DNA of 64,000 nt from Thermomonas beijingensis (GCF_020034655.1 NZ_JAIQDJ010000002.1:425002-489001); one strand, 5' to 3'; counted from the stretch's first letter, positions 41,500 through 51,158 are shown. Notes: generated from the sequence alone by a model not told the origin. Translations and numbers: made by a program.

Positions 41500-42031
41500 T
41501 GCCAACAAGCAGGGCGTTGCGCCCAGCCCGGATGAGCCAGTCATCACGTATCCGGTCCTCGATGAAAACCAGTTGTCCTCGAGGTGGAATCTCTCACCCA
41601 AGACGCTGCAAAAGTGGCGCTCGGAAGGAATCGGCCCGCCCGCCTGGCACCTCAACAGATCTATCCGTTACCTTCTGATGGAGGTCGAGGCCTTCGAGCG
41701 CAAGGCTCGGGTCACTTGGAAATCCCCAACCGGACGCCCGTTGTCCGAATCGTCACCCACAGCACGCGAAGACGCCATCGAGCAGATGATGCTGAAGCGG
41801 CCGGAGCGCCGTGACCGGGTTTTCTACTCCGCCAAAGATGTAGTCGACATCACTGGCTTGCCCGGTTACTGGATTCACCAGAATCAGGAACGCCTGCGGC
41901 TCGGCATTCCTTTCTACCGGATCGCAAACGGTGACGTCATCCGCTTCAGCATCGAGGAACTCTTCCTCTGGGAGATGCATCACCTGCGCCCATGCCGGTA
42001 CCCGGCAAAAGGGAATGCTGATGCCCCGTAG
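41483..42031 (+). CDS. Second HTH protein with two AlpA-like modules
   Basis: A 182-residue protein. Residues about 28-75 repeat the module of the preceding protein (LSSRWNLSPKTLQKWRSEGI, GPPAWHLNRSIRYLL). A second, more divergent module lies in the C-terminal half (YSAKDVVDITGLPGYWIHQN, then IANGDVIRFSIEELFLWE). So one polypeptide appears to carry two DNA-binding units. Its start lies inside the previous gene, with GGAGG upstream, so the two are translated together. Function is not known; control of the element is the likely role. Confidence 0.78.
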   Translation: MKPKVDANKQGVAPSPDEPVITYPVLDENQLSSRWNLSPKTLQKWRSEGIGPPAWHLNRSIRYLLMEVEAFERKARVTWKSPTGRPLSESSPTAREDAIEQMMLKRPERRDRVFYSAKDVVDITGLPGYWIHQNQERLRLGIPFYRIANGDVIRFSIEELFLWEMHHLRPCRYPAKGNADAP

Positions 42032-42104
42032 TTGGGACGGGGCGTGGCGAAGTGTGTTGCCCTAAGTTCCGATATTTCGTTGATTAGTTGAAATTGGAGA
42101 ACAA

Positions 42105-42734
42105 ATGGAACACACTCCATCAATGCTCTCCGAGACCCACACCCAGCGCATCCTTGATCTGGCCAGCCGGAGAGGGCTGCTACGTGCCAGCGACTTGGAC
42201 GCCATCGGCTCGCCCCGGGTCATCCTGACGCGCATGACTGCAGCAGGACTGCTGGAACGGGTCGGGCGTGGTCTTTACCGTCTGCCAGGCGCACAGGTGA
42301 CGGAATTTGAGAGTCTTGCCCTTGTCGCCACCAGGGTGCCACAAGCCGTGTTCTGCCTGCTCACCGCACTCCAGTTTCACGGGCTGACCACCCAACTACC
42401 GCGTCAAGTCTGGATCGCCATGCCACGCGGCAGCCACTCACCCCGGATCGACTATCCGCCGATCCGGATGGTTCAGATGGCCGGTAGCGCTCATCTGGCA
42501 GGCGTCGAGGAGCACTTGTGCAACGGGGTGAAGGCGCGGATCTACAGCCCGGCCAAGTCCGTGGTCGATTGCTTCAAACATCGCAACAAGATCGGTCTGG
42601 ATGTGGCGCTGGAGGCCTTGAAAGACGCCTGGAGGACGCGCAAGGCGTCTGCCGATGATCTGTGGCGCTACGCTCAGGATTGCCGCGTCGCCGCCGTGAT
42701 GCGCCCCTACATGGAAGCAGTTGCCCACGACTGA
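42105..42734 (+). CDS. AbiEi-type antitoxin, apparently without toxin
   Basis: A 209-residue protein of the AbiEi antitoxin family. The N-terminal winged HTH (residues about 8-65) has RILDLASRRGLLRASDLDA and ERVGRGLYRLPG. The C-terminal antitoxin region includes FCLLTALQFHGLTTQLPRQV and YSPAKSVVDCFKHRNKIG, both diagnostic. In type IV systems AbiEi represses the operon and counters the nucleotidyltransferase toxin AbiEii, which should follow directly; here the next gene is an XRE-ImmA protein. Many such orphans exist. Ribosome site TTGGAG precedes it. Confidence 0.88.
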   Translation: MEHTPSMLSETHTQRILDLASRRGLLRASDLDAIGSPRVILTRMTAAGLLERVGRGLYRLPGAQVTEFESLALVATRVPQAVFCLLTALQFHGLTTQLPRQVWIAMPRGSHSPRIDYPPIRMVQMAGSAHLAGVEEHLCNGVKARIYSPAKSVVDCFKHRNKIGLDVALEALKDAWRTRKASADDLWRYAQDCRVAAVMRPYMEAVAHD

Positions 42735-42768
42735 CACCACGGCCGCCGAGACGGGCGGGCTTCTCTTT

Positions 42769-42806
42769 GGTTTAAAAATTTTGTAGGATTGCGGTTGTTT
42801 TAAACC
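42769..42806. promoter_or_regulatory. Inverted repeat, likely operator of the XRE-PIN pair
   Basis: Two perfect 9-base arms GGTTTAAAA and TTTTAAACC, 20 bases apart, lie 17 bases ahead of the XRE-ImmA start and cover where a promoter should be. They are probably bound by the HTH of that protein, giving autoregulation of the toxin-antitoxin pair. Confidence 0.65.
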
Positions 42807-42823
42807 CAACTCAAGGAGGCGTC

Positions 42824-43903
42824 ATGATTGCAGATCGCATTCGTCAAGCACGATTGGCGGCAGGTCTGACCCTGGGTGCGTTGGGCGAACAGGTGGGTGT
42901 TTCTCACACCGCCATCCAGAAGTACGAGAAGGGTCTGCTGACGCCTTCGTCGACTCAGCTGCTCAAGCTGGCCCGCGCCTGCGGCATTCGGACCGAATAC
43001 TTCTTTCGTACGCATACGGTTGAACTGCTGCAGCCCGAGTTCCGCAAGCTCTCGACCTTTGGCAAGACGGCGCAGGATGCGCTGAAGATCAAGGTCGTCG
43101 AGTTGGTGGAGAAGCGCGTGGAGTTGCTCGGCGCATTTCCCGAACTGCCGTTCCCGGCTTTTGCGCCGCCCGCGAATCTGCCCGAGCACATCACCTCGCT
43201 GGATGAGATCGATGCGTTCTCGGATTCGGTCCGCAACGCTTGGCAGTTGGGGCTGAATCCGATTGCTGACCTCACCGACACCCTCGAAGGCCTTGGCTTG
43301 CTGGTCATCGTGGTCGATGAAGAGAACCCGGGCTTCTCTGGCTTGACGGCCAAGGCACAGACCGAAGATGGCCGGGAGTACCCGGTCGTGGCTGTTTCCA
43401 AACGCTGGCCCGGTGATCGGCAACGGTTCACCCTGGCGCATGAGCTGGGGCACCTGCTGCTCGAAGGGCGACTGGCTGACGGCATCAACGAGGAGAAAGC
43501 CTGCGACCGGTTCGCCGGTGCCTTCCTGGCTCCGCGTGTCGCGGTGTTGCAGTTGCTTGGGGCACAACGCCATGCGCTGGAATGGCAAGAGCTGTATGTG
43601 CTTAAGCACGAGTTCGGTCTGTCGATGACCGGATGGCTGCAGCGCGCCAAACAGTGTGGCGTGATCACCGAGGCGGCTCATCTCTCCATGTTCAAGCGGT
43701 TTTCGGCCAAGGGCTGGCGCAAGACTGAGCCTGGCCAGCCACTGCCGCAAGAGCATCCACGACTGTTTGATCAATTGGTGTACCGCGCCTTGGCCGAGCA
43801 ATACATTTCCGAAGGCAAGGCGGCGGAATTGCTGGGCATCCCGATGATGCGCTTCCACAAAGAACGCCAGCTGGAGTCATCGGATGCGGTTGCTCATCAG
43901 TGA
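42824..43903 (+). CDS. XRE regulator with ImmA/IrrE metallopeptidase domain
   Basis: A 359-residue protein. Residues 1-62 are a Cro/CI-type HTH (RQARLAAGLTLGALGEQVGV, SHTAIQKYEKG). A linker follows, then the zinc-peptidase domain with RFTLAHELGHLLLEGRL (HELGH at 206-210) and a C-terminal helical part. Such COG2856 proteins act as antitoxins or as inducible repressors that are cleaved or that cleave. It overlaps the PIN toxin gene by 20 bases, so it is its probable antitoxin. A strong AAGGAGG site and a palindromic operator precede it. Confidence 0.92.
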   Translation: MIADRIRQARLAAGLTLGALGEQVGVSHTAIQKYEKGLLTPSSTQLLKLARACGIRTEYFFRTHTVELLQPEFRKLSTFGKTAQDALKIKVVELVEKRVELLGAFPELPFPAFAPPANLPEHITSLDEIDAFSDSVRNAWQLGLNPIADLTDTLEGLGLLVIVVDEENPGFSGLTAKAQTEDGREYPVVAVSKRWPGDRQRFTLAHELGHLLLEGRLADGINEEKACDRFAGAFLAPRVAVLQLLGAQRHALEWQELYVLKHEFGLSMTGWLQRAKQCGVITEAAHLSMFKRFSAKGWRKTEPGQPLPQEHPRLFDQLVYRALAEQYISEGKAAELLGIPMMRFHKERQLESSDAVAHQ

Positions 43904-44393
43904 TGCGAACATCTTGATCGATATGGAAGCGGGAGCGTTGATGGAGACGCTCTTCCAGCTTCCGATGCAGTTCGGTATCCCTGATCTGCTGTACTACGAA
44001 GAAATTGAACCGGGCAGCCCTGGCCTTGAAGACCTGGGCTTGCAGGTCATGGAGGTCAACGGCGATTTCGTGGCGTATGCCGAGCAGTTGCCAGGCCAGC
44101 ACAACCATCTGCTTCCCGCGAAAAACGGTCCCAAGCCCAGTCACAACGACTACTTGGCACTGGCGCTTGCAAAGCAAGAGACTTGCACTTTGCTGACCGG
44201 CGACGCCAATTTGCGGATTGTTGCCAACAAGGAGCAGGTCAACGTCATGGGCACCATCGGGCTGCTGTGCGCCATGATCGAGAACCAGCTGCTGTCAGTC
44301 GACGACGCCTTCAAGGCACTTGACCGAATGAAGTCTGGCAAGCGACGGCTGCCCTGGCCGGAAGCCGAAAAAGTACTGAACGCGCTGCGCTGA
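43884..44393 (+). CDS. PIN-domain toxin (ribonuclease)
   Basis: A 169-residue PIN domain protein. The acidic metal site is seen as Asp7 and Asp13 (LLISDANILIDME), Glu39/40, Asp89 (SHNDYLALALA) and Asp107 (LLTGDANLRI). These ribonucleases inhibit growth by cleaving RNA until bound by the antitoxin. Its start lies within the antitoxin gene, so they are made together. It converges with jetD, 43 bases away. RNA target not known. Confidence 0.88.
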   Translation: MRLLISDANILIDMEAGALMETLFQLPMQFGIPDLLYYEEIEPGSPGLEDLGLQVMEVNGDFVAYAEQLPGQHNHLLPAKNGPKPSHNDYLALALAKQETCTLLTGDANLRIVANKEQVNVMGTIGLLCAMIENQLLSVDDAFKALDRMKSGKRRLPWPEAEKVLNALR

Positions 44394-44436
44394 TCAGGTT
44401 CTGCCATCGGCAGTCAACCACTGCGGGCCAGTGGCT

Positions 44437-45600
44437 TTAGGCCAATGCCCGCTGCAACGTGCTCCATGCGGTAGCCCAGTCGATCCGCTCCTGCTCCAAG
44501 CGAACGTTTTGCCCCCAGCGCTGCTGCTTGAGATCCCGATAGAGTTGCTGCTCTTGCTCCGTCAGAAGCGTCAGTTCCGTTGATGGATGCTGCGCCGACT
44601 CATCCACCCACAGCGCTTTGTGTTGCAGCAAGGTGTCTTCGTCCATGAGCACGGATTGCAACTCTGGAATGTATGAACGGGCTCGATGCAGGATGGCAAA
44701 TCCATGGGTGTCCAAATCACCCCAGTAAATGCACTTTGCGCGGGCAAGCCATGGGAAACGGGCCAACACGTCGACGTTATAGCCAAGGCGCATGAACACG
44801 ACAGCGCCCGGCATGTCGGACATTGCCAGTCCCGTTTGAAGGTTCTCGACAATAAACACATGTGAGACCGGCAAATTGAGACCTGCCAGATCTTCCACGG
44901 GTGCAGTGATGTCACCCACGCCGCCGACCCTGGCTCGCAATGCCTGATCCAGCACCCGCATTCGCACAAGGAGTGGAGGTGCCTTCAGTCCGCAGCGCTG
45001 GTAGAAGTCCAGGTCGCTGGAGGAGTCCTCATGTATTGCGGCCACCAGATCCGTCAGCAGCCCTTTGCGCCCATCAAGCCATTTGCTATCCAGCCCGGAC
45101 ACCGGCAGCTGGCGGGGGTAGAGGTCGGATTGTGGATGGTTCGCGATCCAATCCAGCATCTCTGCAAGCCGACGAAAATCGGCATCGCCGTAGTCCGCCA
45201 GGACATCAAAGTACCTTGGCAACGGCTGCGCCAGTACCGGCCAGCGAGCGGTGAGTGTCCGGTAGCGAGATTGAGCACGCTCCCATCGCGCGGACTCACC
45301 AATCCACATGGCAACATCCTCTGGGCCGCCCAACGCTAGCTTCTCCGGTAGTCGCTGAACGCCAAGCGCTTTCCACCTGCGCTCACACCAGGACAAGGAG
45401 CCGACTCCTTGCCAACCTTGCCATGCGCTCACCCAAGCACGAACGCCGTCGACCTGCCTTAGCGCAGCCTGTTCCGTCGGTATGCCGAGCGGAACTTCCA
45501 GCGGCCATTGATCCTCGCCCGCATCACCAATCAACCACTCGCGGTGCTTGCTTTGAAAGCGACGGGCAAGGAACTGCCGAACATCGTCAGGAAGCTTCAA
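44437..45600 (-). CDS. jetD: Wadjet nuclease subunit JetD
   Basis: A 387-residue protein with DUF3322 (N-terminal) and DUF2220 (C-terminal Toprim-like) domains, the nuclease of Wadjet. The Toprim residues are Glu252 (HVFIVENLQTG) and Asp295/Asp297 (YWGDLDTHGFAIL). It cleaves closed circular plasmid DNA after extrusion by the SMC complex. It is the last gene of the jet operon and overlaps jetC by 14 bases. Confidence 0.95.
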   Translation of the reverse strand: MKLPDDVRQFLARRFQSKHREWLIGDAGEDQWPLEVPLGIPTEQAALRQVDGVRAWVSAWQGWQGVGSLSWCERRWKALGVQRLPEKLALGGPEDVAMWIGESARWERAQSRYRTLTARWPVLAQPLPRYFDVLADYGDADFRRLAEMLDWIANHPQSDLYPRQLPVSGLDSKWLDGRKGLLTDLVAAIHEDSSSDLDFYQRCGLKAPPLLVRMRVLDQALRARVGGVGDITAPVEDLAGLNLPVSHVFIVENLQTGLAMSDMPGAVVFMRLGYNVDVLARFPWLARAKCIYWGDLDTHGFAILHRARSYIPELQSVLMDEDTLLQHKALWVDESAQHPSTELTLLTEQEQQLYRDLKQQRWGQNVRLEQERIDWATAWSTLQRALA

Positions 45601-48600
45601 CGCCAGCCTCCTCTCGTGCGTGCTCTGGCAGCTTCAACCGCTGACGATCACCGTCGTACTCGATCAGCAGAACGCCTGACACGCGTCGGTCGCTGATATC
45701 CACGAAGCAGGCGCCACCGATGAATGGCTCAAGGGTCATGACGGACTTCAATGGCGTAGCGACCACCATCTGGAATCCGAAATTGGTAAAGATGTTCATC
45801 GCCAAAGCAGTGAACTCGTTATCCGCCTTGTCGAAGGCTTCATCCAGCACGACGGGCGCATACATCGGCACGCCGTGGTCGTTCCCGCCCAGTTGATATC
45901 GCAGGGCTGCGGCCAAGCACGTAGTGGCCAGTTTCTGTCGTTGGCCGCCGGACTTGCCTGCTCCGCTGCGGTAGATCTCGACCTCGACACCGCTTTCGTC
46001 GATTTCCCGTCCGATGAACTCAACATGCTGTCGAACATCGAGCACAGTCTCACGCCAACGTTTCTGCTCGGGGTCCTGACTGGCGAGTCGATCAACAAGT
46101 CGTCGCAAGGCCAGAAACCGTGCCTCGGCAAACTCGCGATCCTCCGTCCATGCATGACTCAGCGCCTGCTGGATCTCCTGCTTGAACTCCTTGACGTCGA
46201 CAAGCTGCCGGTCACTGGCGTCGATGTGGAGATAGGTGCGTTGATTGGCACTCTGGTTGAAGGGCACCTGGCCAAGACTGTCGTTGACCAGATCCATCCG
46301 TTCCAGGATCGCCTTACGCGCATCGTTCAGGTAGGTGGAAAGCGCCGCCAGATTCTGGTGACTTTGGTTCTGTAGCAGTTCAAAGAATCGCTGCTCATAG
46401 GCGGGCAGTCCATCCGTCTCCAGCCGAACCAGTTTGGCGAAGAAATCTGGCGCGCTGGCAAGGCTCGTGTCCATGTCGCCCGCGTCCATCGGCCATTGCC
46501 TTTTGAAATCAGCGAAGCGTGCTTCTATTTCCTTCTCGCAGGCACCAATCCCACGGTTGACCTCTTCGATCTCCGCATTGAGTGCGCGTTCTACGGTCGT
46601 TGTCACCTTGTCGAGGTTGTCGAGCCGGACTGCATCTGACTGCTTGGCGAAGCGCTCGTCGAGACCCGACACCTGATGGGGCGTCAATGGAACGATAGAC
46701 GCGTCCTGCAAGAGGGATTCCAGTTTCTGGGTGCTGGTCTTGATCTGGTCAAGAATCGAGTCGTGCGCGCGTGTTGCCTGGCGAAGCTCCTTGTCAGCAT
46801 CCTCGACGAGCTTCTTTTGTTCACCGATCTGCTCGCTGATTTGCAGCAGGGTGGTATTTCCCTCCCGCGCTTCGCGGATCTGCCGTTCAATGCTGGAGAT
46901 GCGATCCAGCAATGGGAGCACATCTATTTCCTGCCACTGGAGATTCACCAGAGTCTGGCACTGCATCGCTCGGGCCGCACGATTCTTGTCCTGGTCGGAG
47001 AGCTTGTCGATCTCCCCGCCGAGGCGCGAAATGGTGTCAGCCAGCTCCTGAGCCTGAGCTTGAAAGAGCCCGAGCTTCTCGCGGTTATCGAATCCGAGCA
47101 CCCAGTTTCGCCGGTCGCCGACACTTCTGCGGTCGTCTTTCTCGTGCCGGGTTTTGCTGTGCTTGACCTGACCCTCGCGGGTGATGGCGCGATCAGCACT
47201 CCTGAACGACTGAATGGAATCGACGCACGCGTAATCGAAGCGTTGCCGTAGCTCGGCCTGGAGCCAATCGGCATACGCCCCCTCCTTGACGTTCAGCTTG
47301 AGGACAAGCGAGTTGCCACCAATGGGCTTGGCCTGCCAGGTCTCCGGGCGGCCAGTCCGGTAATAAACCAGGCGCTGGCCGAGGTGGGTGGTGTTGATGT
47401 GGTTGGCTAGCGCTGAATACTGGCGCTCGTCTACCAGGAGTGAGAGCGCGAATCCATGCAGTACGCGCTCAATGGCCCCCTGCCATTCGGCCTCGTCAGG
47501 CTTCACCTCGACGAGTTCGCCAACAAAGGGAAGTGCCGACTCCGAGATGCCGATGGCGGCGGCGATGTCTCTACGCATTTCCAGCATGTCCGCCGGAATG
47601 TTCGATGGTTGGCGCTGAAGTGCCTGCACTTCTTTCAGTGCTTGCGAAAACGCGGTCTCGGCATCTTTCTTTTCTCGGTCCAGGCGGAACTGCTCGGCCC
47701 GGCTATCGTTACTGCGCTGTTCCCAATTTTCGACTTCCTGCCGCGCGTTGCCCAACAGTTCTGCGAAGGCTTGAGGCGAATCAGGAAGGCTCCAGCCCAG
47801 CTTCTTGCACGCATCTTCGGCCTGACCGCGTTTGCGCAGGCGATCCGTGCGCTGGCCCTCCAGCCCCGATTTCTCGGCTTCCCATTGCTCGATCTGATCA
47901 CCGCCTGCTTCACGGTGCTGCCGCTCCAGATCGCGCAGGATTGCGGCGTGGTTATCCAGCTTGCTTTGACGTCGCCCCACTTCACCTTCTGAACCGTTGG
48001 CTTGCACCCCCAGGGATGCCACGTGCTCTTTGAGGAGCTCAATACGGCGAGTCTCACGGTAGCCATCAACCCCCAACCGAAGCTCATCCAAGCCATTGCG
48101 CTGCAGCATCAGCGAGTCCCTGCGCAGGTGCTGGTCCCGCGCTGGCGCGAGCGTTTGAACCTGCTCGCGGGCCGTGACGACTGCCTGGTGGGCCGCATTG
48201 AGCTCTCCAAACTCGGTGACCAAGCGATCCGCCACCTCGAAGGTCTCGGGCTTGTCGAGCATGAAGTCGCGCAGGAAGGTATTGAGGTCGCCGAGGTTTT
48301 TAGCCGACTGGGTTTTGTGCAGCAAACGCAGCGCCATTTCGCTCTCGATGCCGAGCAGACGGCAGAACCGTTCGCAATAGGGACGAAATTCGTCGCGGGC
48401 GAATGCCTCCGGGAAGGACTGCTTGAGCTTACGGATGTCGAAGTTGGATTGGCCGAAGTCCTCCAGCTCGCGCAGGTCAAAGGCCCGCTCCATGACAAGG
48501 TAGTGGCGTTTGACGTCGGTGCTGCCGTTCGCATTGCCCCGCAGCCAGAACACCTGAACCAACACCACAGACTGGCCCAAGGCGTTCTGGTAGCTCAGTG

Positions 48601-48961
48601 CCAAGGCTGACCACGTTGTCCCCGAGCGCAGGTAGCGCGTTGCGATCTCACCCGACTCCCCATCCTTCTGTTCTGCCCACGCACCACGTATGTAGGTGAC
48701 GAGGTTCCGGTCTCGGCCACTGCGGTCTGCCTCGCGCGCAGCCGCATTGAAATCGATCCAGCGAGGTGGCGTCAGCAACGCCGAAAATGCATCGAGCAGC
48801 GTCGACTTCCCAGCGCCGGATCGACCCACAAACAGAAAGCCTCGCTCGCTGATCGGCACGTCGTGCAGGCCGGAGAAAGTACCCCAGTTGTAAACCTGCA
48901 GGCGGGTCATCCGGAACTGCTCGCGGGCAAACAAGGAGGCGGTTTGGGGTTCCGGGATCAT
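45587..48961 (-). CDS. jetC: Wadjet SMC-like ATPase JetC
   Basis: A 1124-residue SMC/Rad50-like protein (MukB-type). Walker A is GRSGAGKS (residues 46-53), the signature SGGQRQKLA is near 1004-1012, and Walker B VVLDEAFD near 1038-1045. Between them are two long coiled coils (about 230-480 and 660-900) around a hinge (about 500-640, QRLVYYRTGRPETW). It extrudes DNA loops and detects small circular plasmids. Both ends overlap their neighbours, so stoichiometry is set by coupling. Confidence 0.96.
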   Translation of the reverse strand: MIPEPQTASLFAREQFRMTRLQVYNWGTFSGLHDVPISERGFLFVGRSGAGKSTLLDAFSALLTPPRWIDFNAAAREADRSGRDRNLVTYIRGAWAEQKDGESGEIATRYLRSGTTWSALALSYQNALGQSVVLVQVFWLRGNANGSTDVKRHYLVMERAFDLRELEDFGQSNFDIRKLKQSFPEAFARDEFRPYCERFCRLLGIESEMALRLLHKTQSAKNLGDLNTFLRDFMLDKPETFEVADRLVTEFGELNAAHQAVVTAREQVQTLAPARDQHLRRDSLMLQRNGLDELRLGVDGYRETRRIELLKEHVASLGVQANGSEGEVGRRQSKLDNHAAILRDLERQHREAGGDQIEQWEAEKSGLEGQRTDRLRKRGQAEDACKKLGWSLPDSPQAFAELLGNARQEVENWEQRSNDSRAEQFRLDREKKDAETAFSQALKEVQALQRQPSNIPADMLEMRRDIAAAIGISESALPFVGELVEVKPDEAEWQGAIERVLHGFALSLLVDERQYSALANHINTTHLGQRLVYYRTGRPETWQAKPIGGNSLVLKLNVKEGAYADWLQAELRQRFDYACVDSIQSFRSADRAITREGQVKHSKTRHEKDDRRSVGDRRNWVLGFDNREKLGLFQAQAQELADTISRLGGEIDKLSDQDKNRAARAMQCQTLVNLQWQEIDVLPLLDRISSIERQIREAREGNTTLLQISEQIGEQKKLVEDADKELRQATRAHDSILDQIKTSTQKLESLLQDASIVPLTPHQVSGLDERFAKQSDAVRLDNLDKVTTTVERALNAEIEEVNRGIGACEKEIEARFADFKRQWPMDAGDMDTSLASAPDFFAKLVRLETDGLPAYEQRFFELLQNQSHQNLAALSTYLNDARKAILERMDLVNDSLGQVPFNQSANQRTYLHIDASDRQLVDVKEFKQEIQQALSHAWTEDREFAEARFLALRRLVDRLASQDPEQKRWRETVLDVRQHVEFIGREIDESGVEVEIYRSGAGKSGGQRQKLATTCLAAALRYQLGGNDHGVPMYAPVVLDEAFDKADNEFTALAMNIFTNFGFQMVVATPLKSVMTLEPFIGGACFVDISDRRVSGVLLIEYDGDRQRLKLPEHAREEAGVEAS

Positions 48962-49677
48962 TGGTCAGCCTCCTCATCAGCTTCAGTCTGAACCAGCTGC
49001 GCTGGCGTTTCTCCGGCCGCCATGCGCTGATACAGGTGCGTCAGCGCTTGTATTTCCTCTGCCGAGAAGAGGAGCTTCAGCGTCGGCGAAATCTCGAAGC
49101 GATCCTCACTCGAGCGAATTTTCTGAAGAATGCTGTGCTTCTTGATCTTCTCGATGGAGGCATGAACCCGTTTCACGAACCCTGCACGGTCGGTGTTGGC
49201 GGCGCGCTCATAGAGGGAGAGAAACTCCGTGATCTCGTCTGTCGACACCACGGCACGGTCGCCCTGCGAGTCCGCCTGGGTCAATCGCTGGCGAAGGTGG
49301 AGCAGCAGAATGGAGTCAATGAACGTCAGCTGGGCACGACGCAACAGGAGAGGCACCTCAAGGTCGCCGGTATCTGCCTGGCGCGTGAAAGCCACTTGTA
49401 CGTCTCGGTCGATAACCAGTTCGAGAAACAGCTCGGCAAGACGCCGACGGATCACCGCTTCGTCTCGTACCAAGATCGGCCAGAGTTTTGGATGCCGACG
49501 TCCGTCGAGCGATGGCCCTGCCAGCAGCTGCACCAGGGCGCGCCGGGTATCCAGTGGCAACTCGCCGCTGTCGCCCAGGAACAGGGTGTTGGCGGGTGCC
49601 TGAGCAGCATCTGGAGCCTGTGCTTCGGCTGGCACTGCCGATTCGTCGCTGATGGACCCATTTTCAGACCAGTTCAT
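48958..49677 (-). CDS. jetB: Wadjet subunit JetB (DUF4194, MukE-like)
   Basis: A 239-residue DUF4194 protein, the MukE/kite-like subunit. An Ala/Pro-rich N-terminal tail of about 40 residues is followed by paired winged helices (AVIRRRLAELFLELVIDRDV, and LKLLFSAEEIQALTHLYQRM near the end). It bridges JetA and JetC. It overlaps jetA by 14 bases and jetC by 4. Confidence 0.93.
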   Translation of the reverse strand: MNWSENGSISDESAVPAEAQAPDAAQAPANTLFLGDSGELPLDTRRALVQLLAGPSLDGRRHPKLWPILVRDEAVIRRRLAELFLELVIDRDVQVAFTRQADTGDLEVPLLLRRAQLTFIDSILLLHLRQRLTQADSQGDRAVVSTDEITEFLSLYERAANTDRAGFVKRVHASIEKIKKHSILQKIRSSEDRFEISPTLKLLFSAEEIQALTHLYQRMAAGETPAQLVQTEADEEADQ

Positions 49678-51148
49678 TGGCCCGCTCCCTCAAAAAGAAG
49701 ATCTTTGGAATTCGGGCGCTACGACGCTCGTCGTCGCCTCCAACCCAGCCTACGGTTTCACTGTGGTCGGCCTTGAACCCATGCCGACTACCCAACGCCA
49801 GCAGGCCGACGACGCTGCCCAGCCCCTGTGCAGCAGGGAACTGCTCCAGCACGTCGGCAATTGATGCCTGGGAGCGTTGCTCCAGGACTGCCAGCACGTT
49901 GGCCTTCAGGGTTCGGAAGTCGATCTCGGACTGTGCGACCAGTTCGCTCACAGACTCTAGATCGATGGGCGGCGCATCCCCTGCTGCCATCTGACCGGGC
50001 AATGCTTGTAGGGATGGGTCGTGCAGAACCCATTGAGACAAGGAGCGCAACCGACTGCTCGTGAGTTCCAGCGTGTACTGGAGGGTTTCTGTGGCCCTGA
50101 CTTCATCCTTCAGGGCCAGTGCTGCGCGCTGGGCGTCTTTCAACAGGTGATTGAGTCGGCGTTGCTCGAGGTATTCACGACTCTGGACGAAGTACTTCAG
50201 GCTGCGCGCGAAGGTCTGGAGCACCTCGTGAACCATGCCGCCCTGCTCAAGAAGGGTGCGCGTCAGCCGCAGAAGGAATCGTCGCTCCTTGGCTTCGAGC
50301 TGCCCCACGAACTCCCGCGACATGACGTTATCGAGCGCCTGGTCGAGCGTGGCCGCCTGTTCTGGGTCCGTCAGCAATCGCCAGAAAGCGGAGAAAGTCC
50401 TTCCGGCGTCGCTCTCTGAAATCAGGTCGATTCCGGCAAACAGCGAATCCAGCACATCTCCACGATTGCCATCGTTGTCCATGATGCGTTCACGCAGATC
50501 GCGATTCAGCTGGTCGAACTGATCTCGAACACGGCGGAAATCACCTGCCAGATCATCGGCCAGCGTGATGATCTCCCGCGTGCGCTCGAGTGCCGTCGTA
50601 TGGGGCAGCACGCGCATCTGCCCCTTCTGGATAGCGTCAATCTCCTTGTCGATGCGGGCTTGCTCGGCCATGAGCCGGTCGATGCGGCGGAACTTGTCGG
50701 TGTCTGTGTCCTCGGCAAGTCGGGCCAAGGCCTCGATGACGAGCGTCAGGCGGCTTTCGGTCGCGGCTGAGTGCGGCTGTGCCAGTCCAGAGACAAACCG
50801 AATGGCTTCGACGGCCGCCGTGGAGAGTTCATATTCCTCTTCTGAAGCCCCAGCCGGGAAGCGTCGCTCGAGGAACCCATCGGCGAGCCAGCTGGCGACA
50901 TACGCCTGTGCCGTTTGGGGAAAGTCTTCGCCTTGGGCGCGCAGCTCTTCCAGATCCCTTGCGATGCGTTCGTGAAAAATGGAGGCAGGGAGGCTTCGCT
51001 CGCCCTCATACAGATGGGACTGAAGCAGGCCAATGACGGTAGGCCCGGTAGTCGAGGCAAGCAGACGCCACAGCGGCTGCGCCCGCATGCGCCGGTAGGT
51101 CGCGATGGCTTTGTCTGCTTTCACTCCCATGCTCCAAAGTGCGGGCAT
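49664..51148 (-). CDS. jetA: Wadjet subunit JetA (DUF3375, MukF-like)
   Basis: A 494-residue DUF3375 protein, the kleisin-like subunit that closes the JetC ring. Helical regions and LRERIMDNDGNRGDVLDSLF fit MukF-like kleisins, and the C-terminal wHTH part (residues 410-494) has VGWVGGDDERRSARIPKIFF. The start is uncertain: ATG at 51148 is used; GTG one codon earlier and ATG at 51130 (MGVKADK) are alternatives. It is the first gene of the operon and is divergent from the WYL regulator. Confidence 0.92.
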   Translation of the reverse strand: MPALWSMGVKADKAIATYRRMRAQPLWRLLASTTGPTVIGLLQSHLYEGERSLPASIFHERIARDLEELRAQGEDFPQTAQAYVASWLADGFLERRFPAGASEEEYELSTAAVEAIRFVSGLAQPHSAATESRLTLVIEALARLAEDTDTDKFRRIDRLMAEQARIDKEIDAIQKGQMRVLPHTTALERTREIITLADDLAGDFRRVRDQFDQLNRDLRERIMDNDGNRGDVLDSLFAGIDLISESDAGRTFSAFWRLLTDPEQAATLDQALDNVMSREFVGQLEAKERRFLLRLTRTLLEQGGMVHEVLQTFARSLKYFVQSREYLEQRRLNHLLKDAQRAALALKDEVRATETLQYTLELTSSRLRSLSQWVLHDPSLQALPGQMAAGDAPPIDLESVSELVAQSEIDFRTLKANVLAVLEQRSQASIADVLEQFPAAQGLGSVVGLLALGSRHGFKADHSETVGWVGGDDERRSARIPKIFFLRERANELV

Positions 51149-51158
51149 CACCCGTCAT

